Of a DNA stretch of 64,000 nt, positions 36,500 to 45,974 are shown piece after piece. The stretch is from assembly GCA_020161265.1 (NCBI GenBank), contig JAIUOC010000012.1, forward strand, positions 124,001 to 188,000, given 5' to 3'. A program made the position numbers and the translations under genes. This DNA comes from Chloroflexota bacterium. GTDB taxonomy: Bacteria > Chloroflexota > Chloroflexia > Chloroflexales > Herpetosiphonaceae. A model generated the notes under the pieces. The model was not told the DNA's origin. It saw only the letters and a program-made list of their open reading frames with translations, and did no database searches. Position 1 is the stretch's first letter; every line of letters begins with the position of its first letter.

Positions 36500-37075
36500 T
36501 CAGGGTAAATCACGATTAGCCAGCACCAGCACTTGCTCAGTCAAATCGGCAAGCCGTGAGTCGATGGTTTCGGGGCGAATCGCTAGGTCGTCGCGCAAGT
36601 AGTTAATTTGCTCGTTGAGGCCTTGGATGGCAGCGCGAACTTCATCGCTCACTAAGGGGAAGGCTGCATCTAAATCAGCTTGGGCCAAATCGAGTTGCGC
36701 TTCAACATTACTGGTTTGCAAATCGTGGTGGGCGATCCGCGCATTTTGAATGCGGATGGTGGCCCGCAACAAGTGCAAACTGCCAACCGTAAACTCCAAA
36801 TCGCGGCGCAGCGTCACCAACTCCAACGAAATCGTATCTTCGGGGAAGACGATAACCGTGGGTGTGGCTGGTAGCGGGGTCGGCGCAGGTGCGGGCAGCA
36901 CTTCGGTGGCAGCAGCCTTGAGCACAGTTGGAGTAACTACTTGGATGATGGTTTGGGTGGGTGGGTCAGGTTGGAGGGCCAAAGCCAACAAGCCGCCCAA
37001 AAAGGCGGCCAGCAATAAAGGCAACGTCGCCCGCAGCACAGCGACCAGTTGTTGCTGAGAGGGGCGACGTAGCAT
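36500..37075 (-). CDS. Single-pass membrane protein with coiled coil
   Basis: 191 residues from the ATG at 37075; a GTG one codon earlier abuts the upstream stop codon. One membrane helix at about 14-34, a Pro/Ala/Thr-rich linker (35-72), then a long helical region (80-185) with heptad Leu/Ile spacing (LVTLRRDLEFTVGSLHLL, VEAQLDLAQADLDAAF), likely a coiled coil outside the cytoplasm. Directly follows the ANTAR regulator gene with no gap, so they are co-transcribed. I recognise no family. Confidence 0.75.
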   Translation of the reverse strand: MLRRPSQQQLVAVLRATLPLLLAAFLGGLLALALQPDPPTQTIIQVVTPTVLKAAATEVLPAPAPTPLPATPTVIVFPEDTISLELVTLRRDLEFTVGSLHLLRATIRIQNARIAHHDLQTSNVEAQLDLAQADLDAAFPLVSDEVRAAIQGLNEQINYLRDDLAIRPETIDSRLADLTEQVLVLANRDLP

Positions 37076-37078
37076 CAC

Positions 37079-37666
37079 TTACTTTTGTTGCTCCATCTGG
37101 TTGGCCAACAGCAAGGCCGAGGCAACTTCGCGCATCGACTTGCGGGTATTCATGCTCAACTGCTGAATCTTGCGGAAGGCTTCCGATTCCTTCAGCCCTT
37201 GAGAATCCATTAACATACCCTTGGCGCGTTCGATAATCTTGCGAGTTTCGAGCGTTTCCTTCAGGTCGCCGACTTGTTGTTCGAGGGTCAGGAACTCTTC
37301 AAAACGGGCGCGGGCAATTTCGAGTGCTGGCATCAAATCGCTATCGCGAAAGGGCTTGCTGAGATACCCCACAACACCAGCGTCGCGGGCGCGCTCGACC
37401 AACTCTTTGTCGCTGTGGGCGGTCAAGAGCAAGACCGGGGCAATTTTCTCTTCAGTCAGCACTTTGGCTGCCTGGATACCATCCAGTTTGGGCATTTTGA
37501 TGTCCATCACCACTACGTCGGGGCGTAGTTCGCGGGCAAGGTTGATAACGCTCACGCCATCACCAGCTTCCCCAACGACAAGATAGCCGAGGCCAACTAA
37601 CGTTTCACGCAGATTCATGCGAATCAGCGATTCGTCATCGGCGATGACAATGCGTGTCTGTGGCAT
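37079..37666 (-). CDS. Response regulator with ANTAR RNA-binding output
   Basis: 195 residues. Receiver (1-120) with acid residues DDE (11-13), phospho-acceptor Asp in VVVMDIKMPKLDG, and Lys in YLSKPF. ANTAR domain (about 130-190: ERAKGMLMDSQGLKESEAF). Proteins of this type (NasT/AmiR-like) antiterminate transcription by binding paired RNA hairpins when phosphorylated. GGAGGAAACC precedes the ATG. No histidine kinase and no clear ANTAR target leader is adjacent. Confidence 0.94.
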   Translation of the reverse strand: MPQTRIVIADDESLIRMNLRETLVGLGYLVVGEAGDGVSVINLARELRPDVVVMDIKMPKLDGIQAAKVLTEEKIAPVLLLTAHSDKELVERARDAGVVGYLSKPFRDSDLMPALEIARARFEEFLTLEQQVGDLKETLETRKIIERAKGMLMDSQGLKESEAFRKIQQLSMNTRKSMREVASALLLANQMEQQK

Positions 37667-37792
37667 ACGGTTTCCTCCGGGTGCTTAATCGGTCATCGTA
37701 GCTTCGATGAATGTACGCAAGTATAGCATGCTGCGGTATTCAGGGCAAGCAACCATAATGAGTAAATTGGCCTATCTAATGGGCTAAAATGT

Positions 37793-37821
37793 TCCACAGC
37801 GCTTAATCCTTATGGTATAAT
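37793..37821 (+). promoter_or_regulatory. Predicted promoter for the HU gene
   Basis: TATAAT at 37816-37821; the hexamer 17 bases upstream is TCCACA (4/6). Leader of about 37 bases with AAGGAG at its end. Confidence 0.6.
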
Positions 37822-37864
37822 CGACGGTAATGATTGTAGCTTCGCTAGGATTAAGGAGCGTGCA

Positions 37865-38152
37865 ATGCAAAAAATCGAGTTCATTGCTGAGGTCGCTGAA
37901 CGCACCGGCATTTCTAAAAAAGAGGCACGCCGCGTTGTCGATGCTATGTTGGATGTGGTCAGCGAGCGCTTGCAAGCTGGCGAAAAAGTGGTCTTGACTG
38001 GGTTTGGTACCTTTGAAGTCCGCGAGCGCCAAGCTCGCCAAGGGGTCAACCCCAAAACCCGCGAACGTATGACAATCGAAGCTACCAAAACCCCTGGCTT
38101 TTCGGCCAGTAATAGCTTGAAACTGCTGGTTCGCCAAGGCAAGCCTGAGTAG
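37865..38152 (+). CDS. hup: HU-family DNA-binding protein
   Basis: 95 residues. Complete HU/IHF fold: helical N-terminus [40 protein letters not shown] with the DNA-arm, and the C-terminal helix [12 protein letters not shown]. The arm has [14 protein letters not shown], typical of HU. Bends and compacts DNA. AAGGAG precedes the ATG and a terminator follows. Confidence 0.96.
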   Translation: MQKIEFIAEVAERTGISKKEARRVVDAMLDVVSERLQAGEKVVLTGFGTFEVRERQARQGVNPKTRERMTIEATKTPGFSASNSLKLLVRQGKPE

Positions 38153-38178
38153 CACGCGTCGTAGCAGATGTTGCTTTG

Positions 38179-38210
38179 AGCGACCGCCAATTGCTTGCGG
38201 TCGCTTTCTT
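38179..38210 (+). terminator. Terminator of the HU gene
   Basis: 9-base-pair stem AGCGACCGC / GCGGTCGCT followed by TTCTT. Starts 27 bases after the HU stop. Confidence 0.85.
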
Positions 38211-38268
38211 GTGTTATAACCCTAGGGTGATAATGTTTTCACGATTCTTTAGTCGAAAGGGGTCTCAC

Positions 38269-38748
38269 GTGGCCGCAAAACAATGGAAGTCAGCGCCAGC
38301 GATGTCGATTGACACCACCAAGCACTATGTCGTCACCATGGAAACAACCAAAGGCACCATCAAAATTGAGTTGTATCCTGAGTATGCACCCAAAACGGTC
38401 AATAACTTTGTGTTCTTGATCAACGAAGGGTTTTATGATGGCATCGTCTTCCACCGCGTGATCTCAAACTTTATGATTCAAGGTGGCGATCCAACTGGTA
38501 CGGGCACCGGTGGCCCAGGCTATCGCTTCGAAGATGAATTCAAGGGCAATCCACTCAAGCACGAAACCTGTGTGCTTTCGATGGCTAACGCCGGAGCCAA
38601 TACCAACGGCTCACAATTCTTCATCACCCATAGCCCACAACCCCACCTCGATGGCCGCCATACCGTATTTGGCAAAGTCACCGAGGGCCAAGATGTGGTC
38701 AATGCAATTCGCCAAGGCGATAGCATGACCAAAGTAACCGTCAGCTAA
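38269..38748 (+). CDS. Cyclophilin-type peptidyl-prolyl isomerase
   Basis: 159 residues from the GTG at 38269, preferred because AAAGGGG lies 6 bases upstream; an ATG at 38233 is an alternative. Cyclophilin signatures: [35 protein letters not shown] (catalytic Arg), [11 protein letters not shown] and [12 protein letters not shown]. No signal peptide, so cytoplasmic. Speeds proline isomerisation during folding. Confidence 0.95.
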   Translation: MAAKQWKSAPAMSIDTTKHYVVTMETTKGTIKIELYPEYAPKTVNNFVFLINEGFYDGIVFHRVISNFMIQGGDPTGTGTGGPGYRFEDEFKGNPLKHETCVLSMANAGANTNGSQFFITHSPQPHLDGRHTVFGKVTEGQDVVNAIRQGDSMTKVTVS

Positions 38749-38764
38749 ATAAGGTTAAACATCT

Positions 38765-38799
38765 ATTACCCCCAGAGATCAAAAGTTACTGGGGGTAAT
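38765..38799 (+). terminator. Hairpin after the cyclophilin gene
   Basis: 11-base-pair perfect stem ATTACCCCCAG / CTGGGGGTAAT with a 13-base loop, 17 bases after the stop. The T-run after it is weak. Confidence 0.75.
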
Positions 38800-38860
38800 G
38801 GATTTAAGGTAATTTTTGGGGAACAAATTCAAGATTTAATATTTTAATTTTGTTTGCATT

Positions 38861-38997
38861 AGGCTCTGTCTGATAATTCAGGATGCCTGCATGGATGGGG
38901 CAAGGGTACGAACCAATCGTTGAATCATGACCAGATGGACAAATCCGCGCTCGTTCAGCGCCAGTTTCTCAAACCGTGTGGCCACTGAACGACACTC
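38861..38997 (-). mobile_element. Remnant of an IS5-type transposase with its terminal end
   Basis: On the minus strand, codons 38997-38878 encode 39 residues (CRSVATRFEKLALNERG, then FVHLVMIQRLVRTLAPSMQAS) that look like the end of an IS5-superfamily DDE transposase, followed 8 bases after the stop by an end-like sequence (CAGACAGAGCCT). A stop codon directly before Glu-Cys and no homologous frame beyond show that the rest of the element is gone. Confidence 0.7.
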
Positions 38998-39086
38998 TTA
39001 AAGTAAAGCCTGAATTAACCATGAAACCAAAGAACCTAGCAATCGCTGTTGATTGGTTAGACATAGAACATGTGCCCAGCAAACAA

Positions 39087-39121
39087 AACCACCATGAAAT
39101 CTGCTGACACTCATGATGGTT
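39087..39121 (-). terminator. Terminator of the STAS-domain gene
   Basis: On the minus strand AACCATCATGA pairs with TCATGGTGGTT (10 of 11) over a 13-base loop, followed by TTGTTTG. Lies 36 bases after the stop. Confidence 0.8.
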
Positions 39122-39156
39122 CCTAGAAATTTGGCAAATGAGAATATCCCAACGTA

Positions 39157-40263
39157 CTAATAAAGTGATTTTAGGGCAATCGTCACTCCATCTTGCAAGC
39201 TGGCAACAGTGGTTACAGTGCTAAAATCAATCCCCAAACTCACCAAAGTTTGGGCAACATCAGGCCGAATTCCGGCGATAATTGTTCGAACCCCCAGCAA
39301 ACGCGCCGCTGCCGTGGCTTGGATTAAGCGCCGCCCAAGCTCGGTATCAATTGTTGGAACCCCTGTTACATCTAAAATGGCAATTTTGGCGCGATGCTGG
39401 CTAATTCCATTCAGCAAAGTTTCTTCAATGCCCTCGCTGGAGTTGGCTAATTGCTCGCCAATTAATGGCATTACTACAGTTTGTTTAAGCACCGGAATAA
39501 CGGGCAAGCTTAGTTGGCGCAATTGGTCGCGCAAAGCCGCCTGAGCGGCTTGTTCGGCTTGAATTTGGCTATCGCGCTGGCTAATTTCGGCCAGGCTTTG
39601 GCTTAATTGAGCATTCAGTTGCTCACGTTGCAGCGCCAATTCACGCTCGTTGGCTAATTGCTGAGCCAACTTGGCCTCAGTTTTGGCTACTACGGCAAAC
39701 GCCCGTTTGGCCCGCCCAACCAATAAATGCACGGTTGTGGCAATAATTCCTAGCACAAGCAATTGGCAGAAAAAATTAATCAATAAGGCCGATTTAGGCA
39801 CTAAAAATCTAATTGGAATAAGCCCAGTCAACTCGCCGCCAATAATAATCGAAAGAATAATTGATGATGCAACACAAATAACGGTGGTTGCTCGTGAGGT
39901 ATTTAATACAATTGTGGCAATTAATGGCGGAACTTGAAACAAAACCCAGACCGAGCCATCAACTTCGCCAATAATTGGCCCAGTTAACGAAAGCATCAAA
40001 GTAATTGAGGCTAGATTAATATAAATCAGCCATTCGACATAGCGCGAACGCCGCAAGGCAAACGTAACAGCCAACATTGTGCCAACAATCGCACAAATGC
40101 TCAAGCCAATTTGTACTTGTTGGCCGTTGCCAGCAACCAGCAAAATCAGCATAACGGCCAACAACGCTAAACCTTCAACCAAACTAAACAACTTAATCCG
40201 TTGCTCATTCGAGGTTTGCAGCATATCTTCAATCTGACGGGGCGGGGCGGTGGTTTCTGCCAT
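39157..40263 (-). CDS. Membrane protein with C-terminal STAS domain (RsbR-like)
   Basis: 368 residues from the ATG at 40263, with GAGG 6 bases upstream. About six membrane helices (30-195), a coiled-coil linker (about 200-250, Gln/Glu-rich), then a STAS domain (about 258-365): IPVLKQTVVMPLIGE, KIAILDVTGVPTIDTELGRRLI. The Thr in DVTGV is the site phosphorylated in RsbR/RsbS proteins. Suggests a membrane sensor feeding a partner-switching stress pathway; no RsbT or RsbW is nearby. Confidence 0.88.
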   Translation of the reverse strand: MAETTAPPRQIEDMLQTSNEQRIKLFSLVEGLALLAVMLILLVAGNGQQVQIGLSICAIVGTMLAVTFALRRSRYVEWLIYINLASITLMLSLTGPIIGEVDGSVWVLFQVPPLIATIVLNTSRATTVICVASSIILSIIIGGELTGLIPIRFLVPKSALLINFFCQLLVLGIIATTVHLLVGRAKRAFAVVAKTEAKLAQQLANERELALQREQLNAQLSQSLAEISQRDSQIQAEQAAQAALRDQLRQLSLPVIPVLKQTVVMPLIGEQLANSSEGIEETLLNGISQHRAKIAILDVTGVPTIDTELGRRLIQATAAARLLGVRTIIAGIRPDVAQTLVSLGIDFSTVTTVASLQDGVTIALKSLY

Positions 40264-40379
40264 AAATTGCCTCGGGTGCAAGATGTTGTTGCTGCATCCT
40301 ACCATTATTTAGCCAATTTGTGGATTGACAACACCACTAGACTAGGGGGGATTTTTCCACTATCAACAAGGAGCTAACT

Positions 40380-42137
40380 ATGCGCCGCTTATTTGGGCTA
40401 TGTTGTTTATGTTGCTTGCTAGCTGGAAGTTGGTCAAGCCGCTCAAGCGTTGGCCGGACAAATCAACTCTTTCCTCCCGCTGAGTTACCGCAAGGCGTGG
40501 CTGTGGGCGATGTAACTGCTAGCAGCGCGGTGCTTTGGGCACGTTCCGCCAGCCTTGGCTCGGTTAGCTTTGAATATAGTCTCAACGCCAATTTTAATCC
40601 AGTGGCTGGCTCGGCCACAGTTAGCATCACCGACACGATGCAACCAGCCAAAACCAGCATTAGCAATTTACAACCTGCTACTAGTTATTTTTATCGTGCT
40701 ACAACGCTCAGTAATGCATCATTTGCTGGTAAATTTCGCACTGCCCCCGCCAACGGAACCTATAGCAATTTACGCTTTGGTGCAAGCGGCGATCAACAAG
40801 GGGCACTCGCGCCGTTTCCAGCTTTAGCTAACGCCGATCAGCGCGAACTTGATCTGTTTATTCATCTTGGCGATTCAATTTATGCTGATATTGGTTCGCC
40901 TGTGTTGGGCACAACCGCCAAAACTTTAGCCGAATTTCGCTTGAAACAGACCGAAAGTTATAGCACGCGGCTGAATTTGAACACGCTGGCCGATTTACGC
41001 GCGACCACCGCATGGCTAGCGACAACTGATGATCATGAAGTTGCAAATGATCACGCTGGTGGAGCTTCGCCGAGCAGTGATCCACGCTTTTTGCCCACCA
41101 ATGCCAGCTACATCAACGATACTGATTATTTTGAGGCAGGCTATCAAGCTTTCGTCGAATATAACCCAGTTAATGCGCTGTTTTATGGCGCGACTGGCGA
41201 TCCACGGACTGCCAATGAGCGCAAACTCTACCGCTACCAACCTTATGGTAATACGGCGGCCTTTTTTGTACTCGATGGCCGTTCATTTCGCGACCAAAAA
41301 CTTGCCGCGCCCAACAACACGCCCTCAGAAATTGTGGCCTTCTTGACCGCCGTATTTAGCCCAACCCGCACCTTGCTTGGTCAAGCCCAACTCAGCCAAC
41401 TCGAAACCGACCTTCTGGCAGCCCATAAAGCCAATATAACTTGGAAATTTGTGATCGTGCCTGAGCCAATTCAAAACCTTGGCACGGCAGCGGCCAACGA
41501 TCGCTTTGAGGGCTATGCCGCCGAACGCAGCCGCATTTTGAGCTTTATCAATGATCATGCAATTGAAAACGTGGTGTTTATTGCCGCCGATATTCATGGT
41601 ACGGTTGTCAATAATTTAAGCTACCAAACCGCCGCAGGCCAGCCGCAAATCCCCACCAGTGCCTGGGAAATTTCGGTTGGTTCGGTCGCCACGACCTCGC
41701 CATTTGGCATGCGAGTAGCATCAGGAGCCTTATCAACCGGAATTATTACCCCAACCACGTACAATAATTATTTACAACTACCCAATAATCAACAGGATGC
41801 AGCGGCGGAAGGTTGGCTCAACACCGTATTAAATGTGTTTGGCTACACGCCCGTGGGCTTGCAGGATGCACCGTTTGCTGAACGCACCACGCTCTTGCAA
41901 GGACGCTATTTTGCTGGTCACTATTTTGGCTGGACTGAATTTGAAATTAGCCAGCCCGACCAAACCTTGCGAGTCTCGACCTATGGCATCGATACCTATG
42001 GAACCAGCGATATTGCCAACAATCCAGGCGATGTGGTGAGCCGTGTGCCAGTGATCGTGCAGCAATTCGAGGTTGATCCCGTCGTCAGCATCTCGCCAAC
42101 GCTGATACTCAATTATTTGCCAGCAGTAACGAAGTAA
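40380..42137 (+). CDS. PhoD-like phosphatase/phosphodiesterase, secreted
   Basis: 585 residues. Signal peptide RRLFGLCCLCCLLAG (a lipobox-like LLAGSW without Cys after it). An N-terminal Ig/fibronectin-like domain (GVAVGDVTASSAVLWARS) is followed by the PhoD metallophosphatase domain (about 120-470): FIHLGDSIYADIG, TTDDHEVANDHAG, FVIVPEPIQNLG and FIAADIHGTVVNN supply the metal ligands. Hydrolyses phosphate esters outside the cell, probably for phosphate scavenging. AAGGAGC precedes the ATG. Confidence 0.9.
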   Translation: MRRLFGLCCLCCLLAGSWSSRSSVGRTNQLFPPAELPQGVAVGDVTASSAVLWARSASLGSVSFEYSLNANFNPVAGSATVSITDTMQPAKTSISNLQPATSYFYRATTLSNASFAGKFRTAPANGTYSNLRFGASGDQQGALAPFPALANADQRELDLFIHLGDSIYADIGSPVLGTTAKTLAEFRLKQTESYSTRLNLNTLADLRATTAWLATTDDHEVANDHAGGASPSSDPRFLPTNASYINDTDYFEAGYQAFVEYNPVNALFYGATGDPRTANERKLYRYQPYGNTAAFFVLDGRSFRDQKLAAPNNTPSEIVAFLTAVFSPTRTLLGQAQLSQLETDLLAAHKANITWKFVIVPEPIQNLGTAAANDRFEGYAAERSRILSFINDHAIENVVFIAADIHGTVVNNLSYQTAAGQPQIPTSAWEISVGSVATTSPFGMRVASGALSTGIITPTTYNNYLQLPNNQQDAAAEGWLNTVLNVFGYTPVGLQDAPFAERTTLLQGRYFAGHYFGWTEFEISQPDQTLRVSTYGIDTYGTSDIANNPGDVVSRVPVIVQQFEVDPVVSISPTLILNYLPAVTK

Positions 42138-42149
42138 CGAGATAACAGG

Positions 42150-42345
42150 GACGAGGGCAACGAAACCGCGAATGCCGCGAAGAACACAAATACTTAGCTG
42201 GGTTGGAATCCTGAATATCCCAGATATTTCAGCGTACCAATCAACCACAACTTAGTGTTTCTTCGCGGCATTCGCGGTTAACTATTCGTACTCTTCGCGG
42301 CCTTCACGGTTAACTATTCGTGCTCTTCGTGTCCTTCGTAGATCA
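42150..42345. repeat. Nonamer array in inverted pair with a triplicated right arm
   Basis: AACCGCGAATGCCGCGAAGA at the left and, at the right, three successive 30-base stretches each ending in GGTTAACTATTCG (GCGGCATTCGCGGTTAAC, GCGGCCTTCACGGTTAAC, then GTGTCCTTCGT). Duplication of the arm is evident. It fills the gap between convergent genes. Confidence 0.85.
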
Positions 42346-42349
42346 AAAA

Positions 42350-45300
42350 CTATTTAATGGTCATTGGCAGATACACATCGTGAATGCCGACGGTGAATGT
42401 GCCCATCACATCTGGCCCTTGTACCCCGCCATGATCATCGGTGGCATACAACTCGATGTTATAGCGACGACCAGCGGCGCTAGCCTTGAAGCGCACTGTA
42501 AAATTCACTTGCATGCTAAAGCCTGTTGGCCCACTGCCAGCAAAGTTGCTATCCGCCAAATCGAGAATAGCGCTATCGCTCTCCAACGGATCGCTGCTGC
42601 CAGCCGTGGCATAACCAAGCACATCGCCATTAGCATCGAGCAGGCTAAATGTGCCCGAAACGCCTTCGGTAAAGCGTGCCCACAAAGCCACGCCATCGCT
42701 ATCAACCAAGCGCAAATCGAGGTGCTCGATAATTCGCCATGGATCGGTGGTATGCGTCCAGCTTACATTGAAGGTTGTTTGTAAATCGACATCAGTGCCG
42801 CCAATGTTGGGCGTGATGCTGCTCAAGCCAACGATCCCGACCGAAACGCCCAAGGTTACGCTGTTGGAATCGCCGCCGCCTGGCGTGGGGTTGCGCACCA
42901 AAACCGAGTATGTACCTTGGCTGGTGGTTGCGGCCATACTAAATTCTAGCCGATTGCTGTTAATGAAGGTTGTCGTACGCTCAACCCCAGCGACCACGAC
43001 CTTGGAATTGGCCACAAAGCCCGTGCCATTGACCGTAATCCGCACTGCTGGCGGTGGTGGGAAACCAATCGGCTGGCGAATAAAGCGATTTGGCGTGATG
43101 TTGCTAATTGTTGGCACTGGATTGCCAGGCACAATCACCTGCGTTGTAACGCTACGGCTATTGTTGCTTGGAAAGGCCTCATTCGCAGGCGACGAAGCTG
43201 TGCCCGTGCTACTAATTGTGCCAACTTGGCTGGGCGTAGCATTAATTGTGATATTGGCGCTAGCATTGGCCGCCAGCGTACCCAAATTACAACGCAAGGT
43301 CGTGGAATTGGGGAAACTACATGAGCCTTGTGAGGTTGTAACCTGACCAAAAACCAATGTATTAGCAAAAGTTTGTTCGTACACGACGCTGCTGGCGCTG
43401 ATCGTGCCCAAATTGCTGACGGTGGCTTTATAGCTCATAGGATTGCCAATCGTCACTGGATCAGGCGATTCGCCCAGTTTGAGGCTCAGATCAACCTCGG
43501 GTTGTCGCCATTCAGCAAAGCGATGCGACACTTTATCGCCAGCCCGATCAAAACGCCCGCCAACATACAAATTATCGCCATTGACAGCTAAGGCTCCAAC
43601 TTCGCTATTTTGCAGGTTGCCAGCCGCAACCCCACTACCTAGCGCATTCCAAGTTGTGCCATTCCAACGCGCCACATGATTGACCGTCAAGCCATCCATG
43701 CGGCTGAACAAACCACCAGCATACAAATCGTCACCGCGCACAGCGAGACTAGTAACGTAGCCATCGGTGCCAGTGCCAAGCGCCGTCCATGCCAAACTAC
43801 TGTGGTTAAGCAGGGCAATCGCGCGGGTGTTGGCAACCCCACCAGCACTAGTAAACCGCCCACCTACAGCGATGGTCGTGCTGTTGACATCGGTTAAAGC
43901 TAGTACCTCATCATCAGTACCAGTGCCAATTGCTTGCCAGGTTGTGCCGTTCCAGCGGGCGATATTGCTGGCAGGCACAACACCAGCGTTGGCAAACAAA
44001 CCGCCAGCATAGAGTTGGTTCGATTTGAACAACAAACTATTGACAGGGCCATCAGTGCCAGCGCCGACAGCTTGCCATGAACCGCCACTTAAACGGGCAA
44101 TCCGATTGGCGGGTACACCATCAACTAGCGTAAATTCGCCGCCGATGTAAATATCGCTGCCGCTGACCGCAACCGCATTGACCCGACCATTGATACTGGT
44201 TGCGAGGGCAGTCCAGGTTGTGCCATTCCAACTAGCTACGCCTGCGGCATCAATCCCGCCAGCCTTGGTAAACTCACCCACGACAATCAAATCAGTGTTG
44301 CGCAACGCAAGATCTCGCACATCATCGTTGACTCCACTATCACTGGAGCCAGTCAACGGTGACCAAACTCGATCGACAGGATCAAAGCGAGCGATATTAT
44401 TGAGCAAGCGATTGCTGCCTAGATCAAAGCGCCCAGCAGCAATAATTTCGCCAGAACGTGGTTGAATGGCAAAAACTTTGGCGTTGGAGCCTTCGAGGCC
44501 ACCAGCCAAGGGGAAAAAGCGATCAATCGCGCCAGGCAAGAAGCCCTGTTGTGGCACAACCATACCCACAAAATTCAATTCCATGCCATGGGCTGTGCCA
44601 AACGCCCCAGCAATAAAGAAGGTATCGCTGCCGCTACCCAAGCGTTCAGCGCGTAAAATTGCCCCGTTTGTGCCAAATGCGTTGGTGGCATTCGGTACAG
44701 GCGACCAGATATTACCATCCCAACGGGCGATGTTGGGCGAGAAAACGCTATTGCCGTTGGGGTTGATGCCGCTGCCAAAATTGCCCATCACATAGGTAAA
44801 ATTGGCGTTCTCGACAATCCCACGTACATCGCCAGTCACCCCACGCCCAGCCATGGCGGCCCAAGTATTAGCGCCAGTCCAAACTGCTGCACCACCAACG
44901 TTGGTAACAGTGCCAGCATTGCTAAAACTCCCACCAACGACCACCATATTTGTGCCACGGAAATCAATAAAACGCACAGCACCGTTGACTCCATTGCTGC
45001 TGCCAGTGCCAAGGCTCTGCCAAGCCGAGCCTGTCCAGATCGCTACGTTGTTAGCAGTGCTGCCACCAGCCGAGCTAAACGTGCCACCAGCCACAAGTTG
45101 GTTGACATTGGCCGGATTGATGGCTAAATCGAGCACTTGGGGAGTTGTACCACCGCTGATCCCGCTGCTTAATGCCGACCATGTGCCATTGCTGAATTTA
45201 GCGATGCGATTGGCGCTCACCCCATCAATTGAGCTAAACGTTCCACCAACGTACACCACATCGCTGCCAGCGACCTGTTGCACCAAAACCGCAGTAACAG

Positions 45301-45754
45301 CTCCATTGACGTTGGTTGCCAAGGCCGACCATTGACCTGTGCCAGAATTCCAACGAGCAATGCCATCGGCGACAATCCCACCAGCACTGCTGAATGAGCC
45401 AACCACATAGACCGAACCGCCAGTTGAGGCATCGAGATCATCAACTGGGCCGTTAACGCCACTGCCCATTGTATTCCAATGATCGCCATCCCAAAAAGCC
45501 ACCCGATTAGCACTGATGCCAGCGATCCGATCGAACAAACCACCAACAAATAAATCGCCCGATTGCGAACTGATGGCGCGAATCGTGTTATTTGCCCCAG
45601 CGATCAAGCCGGTATTATTCCAAAATTGATCATCGGCAACAGCCTGTACTTCTTCAGGAGCGACAAAAACCTGAGGTTGCGCTTGCGCGGCGGGGAGATT
45701 AAAACGAACGATAAGTGCGGCGAGCAAAGTGAGTTGAAGCACCAACCGTGGCAT
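42350..45754 (-). CDS. Large secreted repeat protein (propeller-like), DUF11 and IPT/TIG domains
   Basis: 1134 residues; AAGGAGG precedes the ATG. Signal peptide 1-25 (ends AAQAQ). Residues about 45-790 hold some fifteen repeats of the form NxIARWNGxxWxALGTGTDGxV.AL.V.G..LYAGGxFxxAGG, expected to build beta-propellers. About 790-895 is a DUF11/CARDB-like Ig domain (SYKATVSNLGTISA), about 905-990 an IPT/TIG-like domain (ITVNGTGFVANSKVVV), and the C-terminus (1000-1134) a further beta domain. No membrane anchor or sorting signal. Probably a cell-surface or matrix protein. Confidence 0.88.
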   Translation of the reverse strand: MPRLVLQLTLLAALIVRFNLPAAQAQPQVFVAPEEVQAVADDQFWNNTGLIAGANNTIRAISSQSGDLFVGGLFDRIAGISANRVAFWDGDHWNTMGSGVNGPVDDLDASTGGSVYVVGSFSSAGGIVADGIARWNSGTGQWSALATNVNGAVTAVLVQQVAGSDVVYVGGTFSSIDGVSANRIAKFSNGTWSALSSGISGGTTPQVLDLAINPANVNQLVAGGTFSSAGGSTANNVAIWTGSAWQSLGTGSSNGVNGAVRFIDFRGTNMVVVGGSFSNAGTVTNVGGAAVWTGANTWAAMAGRGVTGDVRGIVENANFTYVMGNFGSGINPNGNSVFSPNIARWDGNIWSPVPNATNAFGTNGAILRAERLGSGSDTFFIAGAFGTAHGMELNFVGMVVPQQGFLPGAIDRFFPLAGGLEGSNAKVFAIQPRSGEIIAAGRFDLGSNRLLNNIARFDPVDRVWSPLTGSSDSGVNDDVRDLALRNTDLIVVGEFTKAGGIDAAGVASWNGTTWTALATSINGRVNAVAVSGSDIYIGGEFTLVDGVPANRIARLSGGSWQAVGAGTDGPVNSLLFKSNQLYAGGLFANAGVVPASNIARWNGTTWQAIGTGTDDEVLALTDVNSTTIAVGGRFTSAGGVANTRAIALLNHSSLAWTALGTGTDGYVTSLAVRGDDLYAGGLFSRMDGLTVNHVARWNGTTWNALGSGVAAGNLQNSEVGALAVNGDNLYVGGRFDRAGDKVSHRFAEWRQPEVDLSLKLGESPDPVTIGNPMSYKATVSNLGTISASSVVYEQTFANTLVFGQVTTSQGSCSFPNSTTLRCNLGTLAANASANITINATPSQVGTISSTGTASSPANEAFPSNNSRSVTTQVIVPGNPVPTISNITPNRFIRQPIGFPPPPAVRITVNGTGFVANSKVVVAGVERTTTFINSNRLEFSMAATTSQGTYSVLVRNPTPGGGDSNSVTLGVSVGIVGLSSITPNIGGTDVDLQTTFNVSWTHTTDPWRIIEHLDLRLVDSDGVALWARFTEGVSGTFSLLDANGDVLGYATAGSSDPLESDSAILDLADSNFAGSGPTGFSMQVNFTVRFKASAAGRRYNIELYATDDHGGVQGPDVMGTFTVGIHDVYLPMTIK

Positions 45755-45974
45755 GGAACCCTCCTTAGCGACACATACTACGCTAAGCAGGATATTGATT
45801 AACTATCACGCAACTATCACGTTGGTATCACGCCATAACTCGCAATTACTAAACTATTGTGACAAATTGCGATCCAGAAGGTGAAAATCAAACATCAACC
45901 CCCGATCAATCAAGTATTAATCCTTTACTCTAAATGGATATGGTAGGATGAGCGCTCTAGCGTGAGGAATAGCA

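Noticed and set aside
36318-36602. Plus-strand 94-codon frame over the heptad array
   Set aside because: Its sequence is translated repeat units (AIGYRLQ-type) and then antisense to the coiled-coil gene.
42651-43346. Plus-strand 231-codon frame inside the large secreted protein gene
   Set aside because: It is the antisense of a Gly/Thr/Val-rich repeat gene, with biased composition; the minus-strand gene has signal peptide, domains and ribosome binding site.
44802-45335. Plus-strand 177-codon frame (Pro/Leu/Ala-rich)
   Set aside because: Antisense shadow of the same repeats.
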